Assembly (NCBI RefSeq): GCF_007994985.1
Contig: NZ_VOQF01000006.1
Coordinates: 62,001 to 126,000, forward strand
DNA: 64,000 nt
From: Metabacillus litoralis
GTDB taxonomy: Bacteria; Bacillota; Bacilli; Bacillales; Bacillaceae
Direction: 5' to 3'
Below the pieces are notes generated by a model, which was not told the DNA's origin, did not search any database, and saw only the letters and a list, made by a program, of their open reading frames with translations. Position 1 is the stretch's first letter. Each line of letters begins with the position of its first letter. Position numbers and translations under genes: made by a program. Below are positions 18,003 through 27,331 of this stretch, piece after piece.

Positions 18003-18320
18003 TAACGTGTAAAGAAGCGCTTCTTCTGTTTATTTCAAGTACTTGTACTACTCAATGAGTATGTTATATAAATACCATTCCACACTTATTAATCTGTTAA
18101 ACCTCGACATTTTTCTTCATTTAACATTTGTTACTTTAAATAAGCATTATGGAGCAAGTATTTACTCACCTTCGAAAGATACATAATTGTTCAGTTAACT
18201 AGTATAATAGAAATAACTTCAAAGATAGGCTAAAATATTGTTGACCTCTTCTTTAAGTGAAGATCATTCATTGACTCGTTAAAATTAAATTTGAAAATTC
18301 ATGTTTAAAAGGAGTACTTT

Positions 18321-18506
18321 ATGAAAATACTTATGATGTTAGTTGTTGTAATTGGTGTACTAGCTTTGTTAGGAACCGTTTTATTAGGTGGTAAAGGTGA
18401 TAATAACTATGATGAAAAAACAAAAGGAAACATCTCAAGACTTTCACTCATCTATATCATTCTTGCTATTTCAATTATCATTTCGTTTGCTATATATTTA
18501 TTTTAG
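18321..18506 (+). CDS. Small two-segment membrane protein
   Basis: A 61-residue protein with two hydrophobic helices (about residues 3-22 and 42-60) joined by a short polar loop (GGKGDNNYDEKTKGNISR). Small Bacillus proteins of this pattern are annotated in databases as BshB3-related potential contributors to bacillithiol synthesis; I recall this likeness but cannot verify it, and nothing in the sequence shows an enzymatic role. AAAAGGAG precedes the ATG. It is transcribed away from putB and stands alone. Confidence 0.65.
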   Translation: MKILMMLVVVIGVLALLGTVLLGGKGDNNYDEKTKGNISRLSLIYIILAISIIISFAIYLF

Positions 18507-18566
18507 TGAAGAATCCTTCACTAAAACCCCTTTGTGAAAACGCATTCACAAATTGTTCATATTTTT

Positions 18567-18581
18567 TTGAAAGCACTTACA
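18567..18581 (+). promoter_or_regulatory. cre-like site (CcpA)
   Basis: TTGAAAGCACTTACA matches the CcpA operator consensus WTGNAANCGNWWNCA with one mismatch (A for the central G). It lies 22 bases before a -10-like TATAAT (18603-18608) and about 100 bases before the small gene at 18679, a suitable place for catabolite repression. Confidence 0.4.
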
Positions 18582-18678
18582 CAAATGGTCTTCAATTTAT
18601 TTTATAATGTAACTATCTTAAAAATATTAAACTTTACAATGACAAAAAAATAAAAGAACATCTTAGGAGGAGCAACAA

Positions 18679-18858
18679 ATGAAGCATTTTGTTTTTTTAA
18701 TTGATAATGGAAATGAAACAACAGAACAGAAAATCAGTGCATCTGGTATGACAGAAGCTGTAAATAGAATAAAAGAACTAAAGAAGAATTCAGTGAAAGA
18801 TCAACAAACTACATTTAAAATCACATTTAAAGGTGTGATTTATGAAAACGCTTACTAA
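18679..18858 (+). CDS. Uncharacterised 59-residue protein
   Basis: A short gene with an excellent AGGAGGAG ribosome site 6 bases before the ATG, a TATAAT box at 18603-18608 and a strong terminator after it, so expression is likely. The protein has strand-like ends (KHFVFLIDNGNE and FKITFKGVIYENAY) around a helical centre (MTEAVNRIKELKKN), a compact alpha/beta pattern without membrane segments. I recognise no family. A cre-like site overlaps the promoter region. Confidence 0.65.
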   Translation: MKHFVFLIDNGNETTEQKISASGMTEAVNRIKELKKNSVKDQQTTFKITFKGVIYENAY

Positions 18859-18875
18859 TAAAAGGATATATAATA

Positions 18876-18920
18876 AGTAAAAGCAACCATCTATCTGTAT
18901 TGAATGGTTGCTTTTTACTT
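18876..18920 (+). terminator. Terminator of the 59-residue gene
   Basis: AGTAAAAGCAACCAT (18876-18890) pairs with ATGGTTGCTTTTTACT (18904-18919), with T-runs on both strands. Confidence 0.9.
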
Positions 18921-18984
18921 ATTTTCATTTAGTTGTTACTATAAATAATATAGAAATATGACTAGCAAGAGAGGAGAATGTATT

Positions 18985-19161
18985 TTGTCGCCAAATGAGA
19001 TTAATCAAAAAATTGATGAATTAAAAATGGAGTATATTAAAGTCCAAGGAAATATTGAGAAACTTGAATCTACAGGTCACTCAACTGAAAAGCTCGAAAT
19101 GAAATTAAATGAGATTGAAGAAGAAATTAAAAAGTATAGATCGGCTTTAATTAATAAATAA
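18985..19161 (+). CDS. Small coiled-coil protein (SE1832-like)
   Basis: A 58-residue, highly charged helical protein: NQKIDELKMEYIKVQGN, then EKLESTGHS, then EKLEMKLNEIEEEIKKY, a helical hairpin pattern. It resembles, from memory, the small SE1832 family of Firmicutes, function unknown. The TTG start at 18985 is chosen because GAGGAG lies 8 bases upstream; the ATG nine codons earlier has no site. It ends 9 bases before a MITE-like repeat that may supply its terminator. Confidence 0.65.
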   Translation: MSPNEINQKIDELKMEYIKVQGNIEKLESTGHSTEKLEMKLNEIEEEIKKYRSALINK

Positions 19162-19170
19162 AATGAAAAG

Positions 19171-19402
19171 AGGCTGGGACACAACTTAAGTGATTAACAA
19201 AAATTTCCGAACAAGTAATAGTTAGCTTAACTGATAAAATATACGTAGACTCCTTCGGGTTGAAAAAGCATCGACTATCCTCAACAATGTTTCTGCCATT
19301 TTCCCGTGGAAAGCGGGAGTATTTATCAGATAAGAAGTATCGTAACTACACCTAACTACCATTATTCGGTTTCAATTTTGTTAAAGACTTTGTCCCAACC
19401 TC
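19171..19402. mobile_element. MITE-like repeat, copy C (divergent interior)
   Basis: The left end AGGCTGGGACA and right end TGTCCCAACCT are inverted and match the ends of the elements at 37408-37748 and 48440-48779. The centre (GGAAAGCGGGAG and nearby) is diverged and shorter. No transposase is encoded, so any movement would need help from another element. It lies between the SE1832-like gene and azoR. Confidence 0.65.
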
Positions 19403-19412
19403 TAATATTTCC

Positions 19413-20048
19413 TTAAAAAGTCTTAGCTAAATCCTTTGCTCGAGCAATTCCATTTGCTTTAATTTCTTCTGCTTTATCTGGCATTGCAGCATGCCCTTCA
19501 ATGAATAACCCTTCAAATGATGGCACACCAAAGAAATTCATAATAACGTTTAAGTAGCGATGACCCATCTCTAATTCAGCTGCTGGACCTTCAGAATAAA
19601 TTCCACCACGTGCTTGAATATGTAGTGCTTTTTTATCTGTTAATAATCCAACTGGTCCTTGCTCAGTATATTTGAATGTTTTACCTGATACAGCCACTGA
19701 ATCGATATATGCTTTCATTACTGGAGGAAATGAGAAGTTCCACAAAGGTGTTACGAAAACATATTTATCTCCAGAAATAAATTGCTCACATAATTCACTT
19801 AGTCGGCTCACCTTTGCTTTTTCTTCATCTGATAATTCATCAAAAGCATTTCCAGTTTGTAGCTTACCCCAACCACTAAATACATCAACATCAATATGCG
19901 GAATATCCTCTTTATACAAATCAATGTGTACAACTTCATCACTAGGATTTGCTTCTTTATATGAATCAATAAAAGCTCTTCCTGCTGCCATACTAAATGA
20001 TTGTGCTTCGTCGTGTGGATGTGCTGTAATGTATAATATTTTTGCCAT
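19413..20048 (-). CDS. azoR: FMN-dependent NADH:azoreductase
   Basis: A 211-residue flavodoxin-fold enzyme of the AzoR/acyl-carrier-phosphodiesterase family. It shows the opening [16 protein letters not shown] (phosphate-binding loop), the FMN-site [17 protein letters not shown] near residues 100-116, and [11 protein letters not shown] near 146. It reduces azo compounds and quinones with NADH through FMN, likely protecting against thiol-specific or quinone stress as in B. subtilis AzoR1/AzoR2. AAAAGGAG precedes the ATG. It is monocistronic and flanked by the MITE-like repeat. Confidence 0.92.
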   Translation of the reverse strand: MAKILYITAHPHDEAQSFSMAAGRAFIDSYKEANPSDEVVHIDLYKEDIPHIDVDVFSGWGKLQTGNAFDELSDEEKAKVSRLSELCEQFISGDKYVFVTPLWNFSFPPVMKAYIDSVAVSGKTFKYTEQGPVGLLTDKKALHIQARGGIYSEGPAAELEMGHRYLNVIMNFFGVPSFEGLFIEGHAAMPDKAEEIKANGIARAKDLAKTF

Positions 20049-20250
20049 TAGTCATTCTCCTTTTATTTTGTCACCTTATTTTCTATCAAAAACAAATAAA
20101 AAATACATGATATATTACAATTAATTAAAGTATTATTAATTCGAGATAATTATATTAAAGGTATTAATAGATGTCAACTATTTCACTTTGAAATTCAACT
20201 TACCATTATTACTAACAAAATTTTACACAATAAAGAGTTTTTAATTTAAT

Positions 20251-20286
20251 AAAAAAGGGATTTGTCAAAGAAAAGACATACCCCTT
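20251..20286 (-). terminator. Terminator after the 49-residue gene
   Basis: GGGATTTGTC (20258-20267) pairs imperfectly with GACATACCCC (20275-20284), and the minus strand runs into TTTTTTATT. The region 20049-20250 has no supported gene. Confidence 0.65.
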
Positions 20287-20295
20287 GAAAAACTT

Positions 20296-20445
20296 TTATT
20301 CAGTTATATTTACATTGAAAGGATTTACAGCAATATTCTTTCTCATTTCATCTGTGATTTCAAACGCTTCAGTTTCATTTATAGAAGTTGATTCAGCATA
20401 ATCAGCTTGAACACTACCATCATAATGCAATGGTTTACTCTCCAT
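20296..20445 (-). CDS. Uncharacterised 49-residue protein
   Basis: A short gene supported by a very strong AGGGGGG ribosome site 8 bases before the ATG and by a terminator straight after the stop. The product is acidic and polar, without membrane segments: it opens ESKPLHYDGSVQADYAES and ends ITDEMRKNIAVNPFNVNITE. I recognise no family. The NPFNVNI tail is strand-like. It is monocistronic, between azoR and the pyrimidine-degradation cluster. Confidence 0.6.
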   Translation of the reverse strand: MESKPLHYDGSVQADYAESTSINETEAFEITDEMRKNIAVNPFNVNITE

Positions 20446-20530
20446 TATTTTAACCCCCCTAATATTTCCTATTTTATGTAACTATTTTACTATTTCCACA
20501 CAAAATAAACGATAGATTTTGGAAAAAGGT

Positions 20531-20572
20531 CCAAAAAAATAAACACGCTATTATGTGACATGTTTATTTTGG
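20531..20572 (-). terminator. Terminator of the M20 amidohydrolase gene
   Basis: CCAAAAAAATAAACA (20531-20545) pairs with TGTTTATTTTGG (20561-20572); the minus strand reads into T residues 29 bases after the stop at 20601. Confidence 0.75.
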
Positions 20573-20600
20573 ATTAAATTTCTATATTCTATTCTTATAT

Positions 20601-21836
20601 TTAATATTTAGACAAAATCGTTAGAACGGTTTCTAACAAGACATTCACACCTTTTTTACAATCTTCATACGTTGTAAATTCTTCTTCACAGTGACTTTTA
20701 CCGTTCATACTAGGTACAAAGATCATAGCTGATGGAATGAAATTTGCGATAAATTGTGCATCATGGCCTGCACCACTCACCATTCTTTTAAATGGGTATC
20801 CTAATATCTTAGTTGATTCTTCTAAGGTATTACATACGTTTTGATCAAACAAAACTGTTTTTCGATCCCATAGTTTAGATGTGTTAACTAGGCAGCCCTT
20901 TGTTATTGTAGAAGCAGATAACCCTTGAATTATTTCTTCTACTTGTTGGATAACATTAGGTTCCTTATGTCTTGCTTCAAATGAAAAGATTACTTTATTT
21001 GGTATAACAGTATGAATGTTTGGAAAGACATTTACTCTTCCAATAGTAAATACTAAATCATCATCTAATATTCCAACTTTTTCGCGAATTTCTGTTATTA
21101 AATCCGTTGCTGTAAAAAGTGCATCTTTTCTCATATTCATAGGAGTTGTGCCTGCATGATCTGATTCTCCAATAACTTCGATTTCATAACAAACCATTCC
21201 TAGTACACATTCAACGATTCCGATAGAAAGTGACTCACTTTCTAGAATTGGCCCTTGTTCAATATGTAATTCCAAAAAAGCTGTCGCTTCTTTCAATCTA
21301 TTTTCGATTACTCCTTTATATCCGCTATCATCGAGAGCTTCAGAGAAAGTAACTCCATTAACATCCTTTTTTTGTAGCATTGCTGTTTTAGAAAATCTAC
21401 CTGAAAGCACTCCAGAAGCCATCATAGAGGGTTCAAATCTTGCTCCTTCTTCATTTGTAAAATTAACAATCATGATCGGTATTGCTGGCTTAATATTATA
21501 TTCAACAAATGTCTTTATAATCTCAAGACCAGCAATAACACCCAATGAACCATCAAAACGTCCACCCTTTTTAACCGAATCTAAGTGTGAGCCTATCACA
21601 ATCGGTGGTTTATCTTGCTCACCTTCAAGAGTTGCATATATAGTCCCCATATCATCAACTTTTATTGTCATACCAAGATCTTTACAGTATTCACAAAAAT
21701 AGTTTCTTGCAGAAATATCTTCAGCTGACAACGATAATCTTGAAACCCCATCTTTATCTGTTCTACCAAAATTAGCAAATGTTTCAAGACTATTCTTTAG
21801 GCTTTCACCATTTATTTTTACCTTTTGTCTTTGCAT
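20601..21836 (-). CDS. M20 amidohydrolase (beta-ureidopropionase type)
   Basis: A 411-residue zinc-dependent hydrolase of the HyuC/AllC/beta-ureidopropionase branch of M20. The metal ligands lie in GSHLDSV (His), GGRFDGSLG (Asp), NFTNEEGARF (Glu pair), LHIEQGP (His) and GAGHDAQF (His). The start at 21836 follows AAAGGAGTG; an in-frame start 32 codons earlier adds low-complexity basic residues. The neighbours encode dihydropyrimidine dehydrogenase and dihydropyrimidinase, so the expected reaction is N-carbamoyl-beta-alanine to beta-alanine, CO2 and ammonia, the third step of reductive pyrimidine breakdown. Allantoate or N-carbamoyl-amino-acid hydrolysis remains possible. Confidence 0.85.
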   Translation of the reverse strand: MQRQKVKINGESLKNSLETFANFGRTDKDGVSRLSLSAEDISARNYFCEYCKDLGMTIKVDDMGTIYATLEGEQDKPPIVIGSHLDSVKKGGRFDGSLGVIAGLEIIKTFVEYNIKPAIPIMIVNFTNEEGARFEPSMMASGVLSGRFSKTAMLQKKDVNGVTFSEALDDSGYKGVIENRLKEATAFLELHIEQGPILESESLSIGIVECVLGMVCYEIEVIGESDHAGTTPMNMRKDALFTATDLITEIREKVGILDDDLVFTIGRVNVFPNIHTVIPNKVIFSFEARHKEPNVIQQVEEIIQGLSASTITKGCLVNTSKLWDRKTVLFDQNVCNTLEESTKILGYPFKRMVSGAGHDAQFIANFIPSAMIFVPSMNGKSHCEEEFTTYEDCKKGVNVLLETVLTILSKY

Positions 21837-22161
21837 CAGAACACTCCTTTTTTTGACTACTTTATAAAGTTTTACTTTGTAACATTTGGCTTTTTCAATT
21901 TGTCTATTGCTTCCTTTCGCATGTAACTCCATCCTATATGTTAATAAAATAAATAAATAACATATTTCTATTATTAATTACTTACGTAACTCGTTCATTA
22001 GACAAATTGTAAAATAAGATATTTGAATAAAACGACAATTTGAATGGTTTATTCTTGAATAGAAAGCAATAATTCTTTCTTACCACTTCAATTATTGAAT
22101 TAGAAAAAGCCTTTGAGAAAACCAGACTCTCAGATACAAAAAAATAAATATTCTGACTTTA

Positions 22162-23775
22162 TTAGTGAGTTTGAGTCTTTAAATAGATTTCTTTTTTGTA
22201 CTTCGTTAAATAATCATAAGCCACAAGCATAAATTCTAACTCAAGGCGCTTTCCTGATTGCATAAAATCTCCACCTAAAATTGTTTCCAGCTTTTCAATA
22301 CGATGATAAAGAGTTTGTCTGACAATAAATAGTTTTCTTGAAGTTTCTTGTTTAGAGCCATTACATGCTAAATATGTTTTTAAAGTTGTTAATAGCTCAC
22401 CGTTGTAGCTTTTGTCATACTCCATAACAGGCTCTAAATATTCATAAACTGTTTCTTCTAAATTTCCTTGCTCCTTTAATAAAGTTAACATGCGATACAT
22501 ATGCAAATCTTCATAAAAATAACTTCTGTTTTCTTTATTCACATATTCTTGTAACTTCAATGTATTTAGTGCCGCTTGATAGCTTTTATTAATCTTCATT
22601 ATATTTTTCACATATTGTCCTGCACCAATAGATATATCAAAATAGCTTTTTCGACTATGTGAATCATGATGATGTATGCTGTGAAGAGCCTTTGTCATTC
22701 TTTCCTTCCAATTATCATTCTTTCGTTTATCCAGAGAGATAATAATTAGATTTTTTTCAGATTCAACATAAAACAAATGAAAACCAAATTGTTCAAAAAC
22801 TGTTCTTGTGATTAATTTAAAATAAGTAAATTCCTTATTTGGAGATCGTTCCAGTAATTCCTTCACATAGCAAACCCAGACAATGCCACCAGAAAAACTA
22901 GAAGGTATATGGAGGGGTGAAAGGTGATTAAAAAGGACATCACTCTTTATTTCAGCATTTAGCCATGAAGTTAACCATTCATGTTCTTTATCCATTTTCT
23001 TCTCACTTACGTATAAATCCCTTAACCAGAATTGACCAAGTATTGTTGCTGTTCGATCTAAAATAAGCGCATCAAATTCATTTAAATTCCTACTTTTGGA
23101 GATGATAATAAGCTCTGCATAACGGTCACCAAGAATCTGAACGTTTTTACTAAGCTTTGATATAAACAATTTACTATTTGGAGCTTCATTAAGTAACCTT
23201 TGTCTTTGCTGTGCACTTAAATTAGGGAAACATTCCACTTTCCCACAATTAAACTTTGTTATGACTTGTACATCCAAATAGCTTTGTATTAAAGTCAAAA
23301 ATTGCTCGTGTTGATCCACCTCTAACATCATTTTATTTAGTTTTTGTGAAAATTGCTCTAAATCTGTGAGGAGTTGATATTGCTTATTAATAATAAGAGA
23401 ATGAATATCCTGGGTAATTTCAACGAATAGCACTTCTTTAAGAAAGATAATTATAGGAAATTGATGTGTATTAGCTAATGCTATAACATCTTGAGGGATA
23501 TTTGTTATGTGTGTATTTATTTCAATACATAAACCTGCAGCATTACACCCTATTAATTGTTGAACAAAATAAAGAAGATCTTTAGGGTTATCTTTCCAAC
23601 CAATCCCTGTGGATAAAACGAGCTCGTTCCCCTTTAATAAGGAATTCACTTGCGGTGATTCTATAATATGAATCCATTTTAACTGACGAGTCAAACCACT
23701 CTCCCCCGCTATTACCTTTGTCTGGTCAAAGTGTTTTCTTGACATAATCTCTCCAACAGTAATGTATGATTTCAT
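22162..23775 (-). CDS. PucR-family transcriptional regulator
   Basis: A 537-residue regulator with full PucR architecture. The N-terminal PucR domain (about residues 1-125) contains LKWIHIIESPQVNSLLKGNELVLSTG (landmarks WIHIIE and ELVLSTG). A middle GGDEF-like region follows (SIGAGQYVKNIMKINKSYQAAL), and a C-terminal helix-turn-helix shows GSKQETSRKLF and RQTLYHRIEKLE near 480-505. It most likely controls the surrounding pyrimidine-degradation genes in response to a pathway metabolite, as PucR does for purine catabolism in B. subtilis. GAGGTGG precedes the ATG. A PucR-box-like sequence overlaps its own start. Confidence 0.88.
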   Translation of the reverse strand: MKSYITVGEIMSRKHFDQTKVIAGESGLTRQLKWIHIIESPQVNSLLKGNELVLSTGIGWKDNPKDLLYFVQQLIGCNAAGLCIEINTHITNIPQDVIALANTHQFPIIIFLKEVLFVEITQDIHSLIINKQYQLLTDLEQFSQKLNKMMLEVDQHEQFLTLIQSYLDVQVITKFNCGKVECFPNLSAQQRQRLLNEAPNSKLFISKLSKNVQILGDRYAELIIISKSRNLNEFDALILDRTATILGQFWLRDLYVSEKKMDKEHEWLTSWLNAEIKSDVLFNHLSPLHIPSSFSGGIVWVCYVKELLERSPNKEFTYFKLITRTVFEQFGFHLFYVESEKNLIIISLDKRKNDNWKERMTKALHSIHHHDSHSRKSYFDISIGAGQYVKNIMKINKSYQAALNTLKLQEYVNKENRSYFYEDLHMYRMLTLLKEQGNLEETVYEYLEPVMEYDKSYNGELLTTLKTYLACNGSKQETSRKLFIVRQTLYHRIEKLETILGGDFMQSGKRLELEFMLVAYDYLTKYKKEIYLKTQTH

Positions 23776-23782
23776 TGGTTAA
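23770..23782 (+). promoter_or_regulatory. PucR-box-like sequence at the regulator start
   Basis: TTTCATTGGTTAA fits the PucR box consensus I recall from B. subtilis (WWWCNTTGGTTAA) at every position. It overlaps the start codon and ribosome site of the PucR-family gene, a position that would allow autorepression. One chance match of this length is also possible. Confidence 0.4.
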
Positions 23783-24001
23783 CCACCTCATCTATCATAA
23801 TTAATAAGTATAAGCAGAAGGTAATTGAAAAACCATTAAGTTGTTACATTTATTTACATATAAATGACTCTTGTTTTCATTCTAAACGTCTTTTGCAAAT
23901 ATCTGATGATAAGCAACAAATAGTAATAGTAAATTTATAGCAAATATCCTTTTTTTAACTCCACATAAAAAGTAGGACAAATATCTGCCCTACTAACATT
24001 G

Positions 24002-24217
24002 TTACTTAGCTCTCATTAATAAATGCGTTGCAAAATATTTTCTGGACTCAGCCATTTTGATATGAAGCTGTTTGGTTTCAATTTCCTCATTCACTGTTTT
24101 TTCAAAATCGACTATTGCTCCATTTAAGTTTTCAATCACAAGAGTTATCTGAAATTCTTGATCAAATAAATGATCTATTTTTTCTTTCTCCAGTAGAAAT
24201 TCCTTGTATTCTGACAT
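24002..24217 (-). CDS. Small unknown protein in the pyrimidine cluster
   Basis: A 71-residue, mostly helical, charged soluble protein (EKIDHLFDQEFQITLVIENLN, landmarks only: EKIDHLF, ETKQLHIKMAESRKYF). It starts 17 bases after the NCS1 permease stop with a strong AAGGGGAG site, so it is translated in the same operon. I recognise no family. Its place between permease and regulator suggests a role tied to pyrimidine uptake or breakdown, which is inference only. Confidence 0.7.
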   Translation of the reverse strand: MSEYKEFLLEKEKIDHLFDQEFQITLVIENLNGAIVDFEKTVNEEIETKQLHIKMAESRKYFATHLLMRAK

Positions 24218-24234
24218 GTTCTCCCCTTCTTCCT

Positions 24235-25713
24235 TTATCCCTTTTCTGTTATCGGATCTGTAGGAATAACCACACCCACTTCTCTTTTTTGTTCAACTTC
24301 AATCTCCCAATTTCTCCCCACTGAGATGCCTAGATATTTTTCATCATTTGGGTCTTCTATTTCCGCTTGCTTATATTTTTCAAACCACCAATACTTACCT
24401 AAGAGGTAATAACTAATTAACCCAACTGCTAAACCAACAAGAAACGAATAATTTGAAAAGATAATAGCTGCTATGCCTCCAACAGCCCATGAAATTAATC
24501 CAGCCCAATTTATTCCATTCATATATTTATACTGTCCATTTGTTTCATATAAATCAGGGACATTAACTCTACGTTTACGAATTAAATAATAATCTGCGAT
24601 TAAAATTCCAACAATTGCTGAAAGTACTCCTCCAATAATTAAGAGCATTTCTATTATAATTCCAAACAAACTCCAAGGCTGAACAACAATCCCTAGAATT
24701 CCTGCAGCAATAACGCCTGCCCAAAATGGCATTTTCGGACCTCCAACATTCGAAAAAATTGTAGCAGCTGGTATAAGATTAGCTGATATGTTTGTTGACC
24801 ATTGAGCAAAAACAATCATTACTAATAATATTCCTAATATCAGACCATTGGCAGATTGCTGAAGTGCAACTACTGGATCGTAGTTTGCAACTGCTATATA
24901 GGAAACAGCCCCTATTACAACCATAAAAGTTTGAACAATTGGGTATGCAATTAAATTTCCAGCAATTTGAGCTTTGTTTCGTTTAAACCAATTTTTTTCA
25001 TTTAGAGGAGCTTTAACAAATCTTGATAAAGAAGGCATATCTGCAGTTAAAGTTCCCCAAAATCCCATATTAGACATGATCACAACGATAAAAGCAGTAA
25101 CGGCCGCTCCTCCTGTAACAGGGCTCTCGACCCATGACCATACTTCACGTCCTTGCTGAAGTGCTTGATCAGATAAAGTGAAGTACATCCAAATAGAGAT
25201 TAAAATTATAATTGGAGCAGCCAAATCTGCAAATCTCTCAACTGCTTTTATTCCAAGTGCAGTATTGACTAACTGTAATGTTGCAAAAATGAGAAAACAA
25301 ACAAACCAGTTATCAAAGCCAAAAACTGTTGCTAAAATTGCATTCATAGCTGTTGAGCCAAAATAAGTATTTACCCCAAACCAACAGGAAGCAACAAATC
25401 CACGTACAATTGATGGAATATGTGTACCAACAGTTCCAAAAGGTGCTCTCATGTAAACAGGAAAAGATAATCCATGTTCAACTCCAATATCTCCTGTCAT
25501 TGTCATCAAAAGTCCTAGTGCTATTGATCCAACAATCGTTGCAACAACTACCCACCCTAAGGATAAGCTTTGAACACCTGCTCCACCAATTGCAAAAGCA
25601 GCCAAAACAACAGCCATACCAACCCATATAAAGGAAAATCCAACCGCACTAATCTTCTTTTTTTCATGTGATATAGGTAATAGATCAGGAGACTTTAAAT
25701 AATTGTTTGCCAT
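24235..25713 (-). CDS. NCS1-family nucleobase permease
   Basis: A 492-residue membrane protein with about 12 segments of the nucleobase:cation symporter-1 family. Landmarks are FSFIWVGMAV in segment 1, GLSFPVYMRAPFG near residues 82-94, ASCWFGVNTYFGS near 109-121 (a substrate-site tryptophan region), and DYYLIRKRRVNVPDLY near 388. NCS1 members import uracil, cytosine, allantoin or hydantoins. The cluster suggests uracil/thymine or a dihydropyrimidine. AAGGGGG precedes the ATG. It lies downstream of the dihydropyrimidinase gene, 176 bases away. Confidence 0.88.
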   Translation of the reverse strand: MANNYLKSPDLLPISHEKKKISAVGFSFIWVGMAVVLAAFAIGGAGVQSLSLGWVVVATIVGSIALGLLMTMTGDIGVEHGLSFPVYMRAPFGTVGTHIPSIVRGFVASCWFGVNTYFGSTAMNAILATVFGFDNWFVCFLIFATLQLVNTALGIKAVERFADLAAPIIILISIWMYFTLSDQALQQGREVWSWVESPVTGGAAVTAFIVVIMSNMGFWGTLTADMPSLSRFVKAPLNEKNWFKRNKAQIAGNLIAYPIVQTFMVVIGAVSYIAVANYDPVVALQQSANGLILGILLVMIVFAQWSTNISANLIPAATIFSNVGGPKMPFWAGVIAAGILGIVVQPWSLFGIIIEMLLIIGGVLSAIVGILIADYYLIRKRRVNVPDLYETNGQYKYMNGINWAGLISWAVGGIAAIIFSNYSFLVGLAVGLISYYLLGKYWWFEKYKQAEIEDPNDEKYLGISVGRNWEIEVEQKREVGVVIPTDPITEKG

Positions 25714-25889
25714 GCAAATACCCCCTTATTATCGTTAATACCTTACAAGACTAGTTTCTATAATTTATACGTTTGAAGCGATAACTCATTGTGTTAATAG
25801 ATCATGAGCTTAATGGAAGTATAGCTAGTATTTTGTTATTTATTTTATCTTCCGTTGCTACATTTTTATGATCTTATGATCTAAATCCA

Positions 25890-27308
25890 CTACATAAGTA
25901 TCTTCACTTCTTGATTTATATCAAGTTGCTCTCCATATTTTGCTCTTTTCAAGAACTTTCCTTTACCAGCTTTTCCGACGAACGCTTTATTTTTAACAAC
26001 AAATTCTCCTTTAGATAGAACAGAAATTGGTTCACCTGTTACCTTCATACCTTCAAAAGCATTATAATCTACTGCTAGATGATGGGTTTTGGCTGAAATA
26101 GTACGCTCGACATTCTGATCAAAAATCACGATATCTGCATCAGAACCAACTGCAATTGTTCCTTTCTTCGGAAATAATCCAAATAGCTTTGCTGCCCGAG
26201 TTGATGTGATATCAACAAACTGATTAAGTGTAATACGACCTTTTTTTACTCCCTCTGAAAAAAGAATGCTCATACGATCTTCAATCATAGGACCACCATT
26301 AGGGATTTTTGTGAAATCACTTTTTCCTAGTGATTTTTGTCCATCAAAATCAAATGAGCATTGATCTGAACCAATTGTTTGTAGCTCACCACTTTTTAAA
26401 GCTTTCCATAAAACATCTTGATGGTGTTTATCACGTAAAGGAGGTGACCATACATACTTTGCACCTTCAAAATTTGGTTTTTCTAAATAGGTTTTATCCA
26501 ATACTAAGTATTGAGGACAAGTTTCTCCCCACACATCAATTCCTTTACTTCTTGCTTCTGCAATTTTTTCAAGCGCATCCTGACAAGAAACATGAACAAC
26601 ATAAAGCTGTGAATTTGTAAGTTCTGTTAATTTTGCAGCTCTTCCTGTTGCTTCACCTTCAATTTCTGGTGGTCTTGTAAGAGCATGATATATTGGTTCC
26701 GTTTTTCCTTCAGCTAAAGCTTTCTTAGTCAAGTAGTCAATAACATCCCCATTTTCTGCATGAACCATTACTAAAGCACCAAGCTTTTTAGCAGTTTCAA
26801 GTGTTCGATACAATGTTCCGTCATCTGCTTGAAAAACATTTTTATAAGCCATGAACACTTTAAATGAAGAAATTCCCTCATTATCTATAATACTAGGAAG
26901 CTCAGATAGTACCTCATCATTGATTTCTCCTATCATCAAGTGAAAACTGTAATCAATAACAGCTTTATCCACCGATTTATCATGCCAAGCTTTTATTGCA
27001 TTTTTCAGTGGTTCACCCTTATTCGTTAAACAAAAGTCAATAACTGTTGTCGTTCCTCCAAAGGCTGCTCCAATTGTTCCTGTTTCAAAATCATCTTTTG
27101 TTACGGTTCCACCAAATGGCATGTCAAGATGTGTATGTGGGTCAATCCCCCCAGGTAAGAGATAAGCTCCCTTTGCATCTATTACCTCATCTACATCTGT
27201 ATTAAGTTTCTTCCCGATTGCAGCAATCTTTTCATTCTCTATTAGAATGTCAGCTTTATAGTAATCAGTTGCTGTAACAATCTTTCCATTAATAATTAAT
27301 TTTTTCAT
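25890..27308 (-). CDS. hydA: Dihydropyrimidinase
   Basis: A 472-residue cyclic amidohydrolase that opens 5,6-dihydrouracil/dihydrothymine to N-carbamoyl-beta-amino acids. All metal-site residues are visible: His58 and His60 (DPHTHLD), carboxylated Lys150 (SSFKVFMAYK), His183 (MVHAENG), His239 (VVHVSC) and Asp314 (GSDQCSF). The start three codons into the frame (27308) follows GAGGTG at good spacing. It lies 23 bases after preA on the same strand, forming preT-preA-hydA. D-hydantoinase activity would be chemically equivalent, but the dehydrogenase neighbours favour pyrimidine breakdown. Confidence 0.93.
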   Translation of the reverse strand: MKKLIINGKIVTATDYYKADILIENEKIAAIGKKLNTDVDEVIDAKGAYLLPGGIDPHTHLDMPFGGTVTKDDFETGTIGAAFGGTTTVIDFCLTNKGEPLKNAIKAWHDKSVDKAVIDYSFHLMIGEINDEVLSELPSIIDNEGISSFKVFMAYKNVFQADDGTLYRTLETAKKLGALVMVHAENGDVIDYLTKKALAEGKTEPIYHALTRPPEIEGEATGRAAKLTELTNSQLYVVHVSCQDALEKIAEARSKGIDVWGETCPQYLVLDKTYLEKPNFEGAKYVWSPPLRDKHHQDVLWKALKSGELQTIGSDQCSFDFDGQKSLGKSDFTKIPNGGPMIEDRMSILFSEGVKKGRITLNQFVDITSTRAAKLFGLFPKKGTIAVGSDADIVIFDQNVERTISAKTHHLAVDYNAFEGMKVTGEPISVLSKGEFVVKNKAFVGKAGKGKFLKRAKYGEQLDINQEVKILM

Positions 27309-27331
27309 ATAAAGCACCTCGTTTCCTTTTA

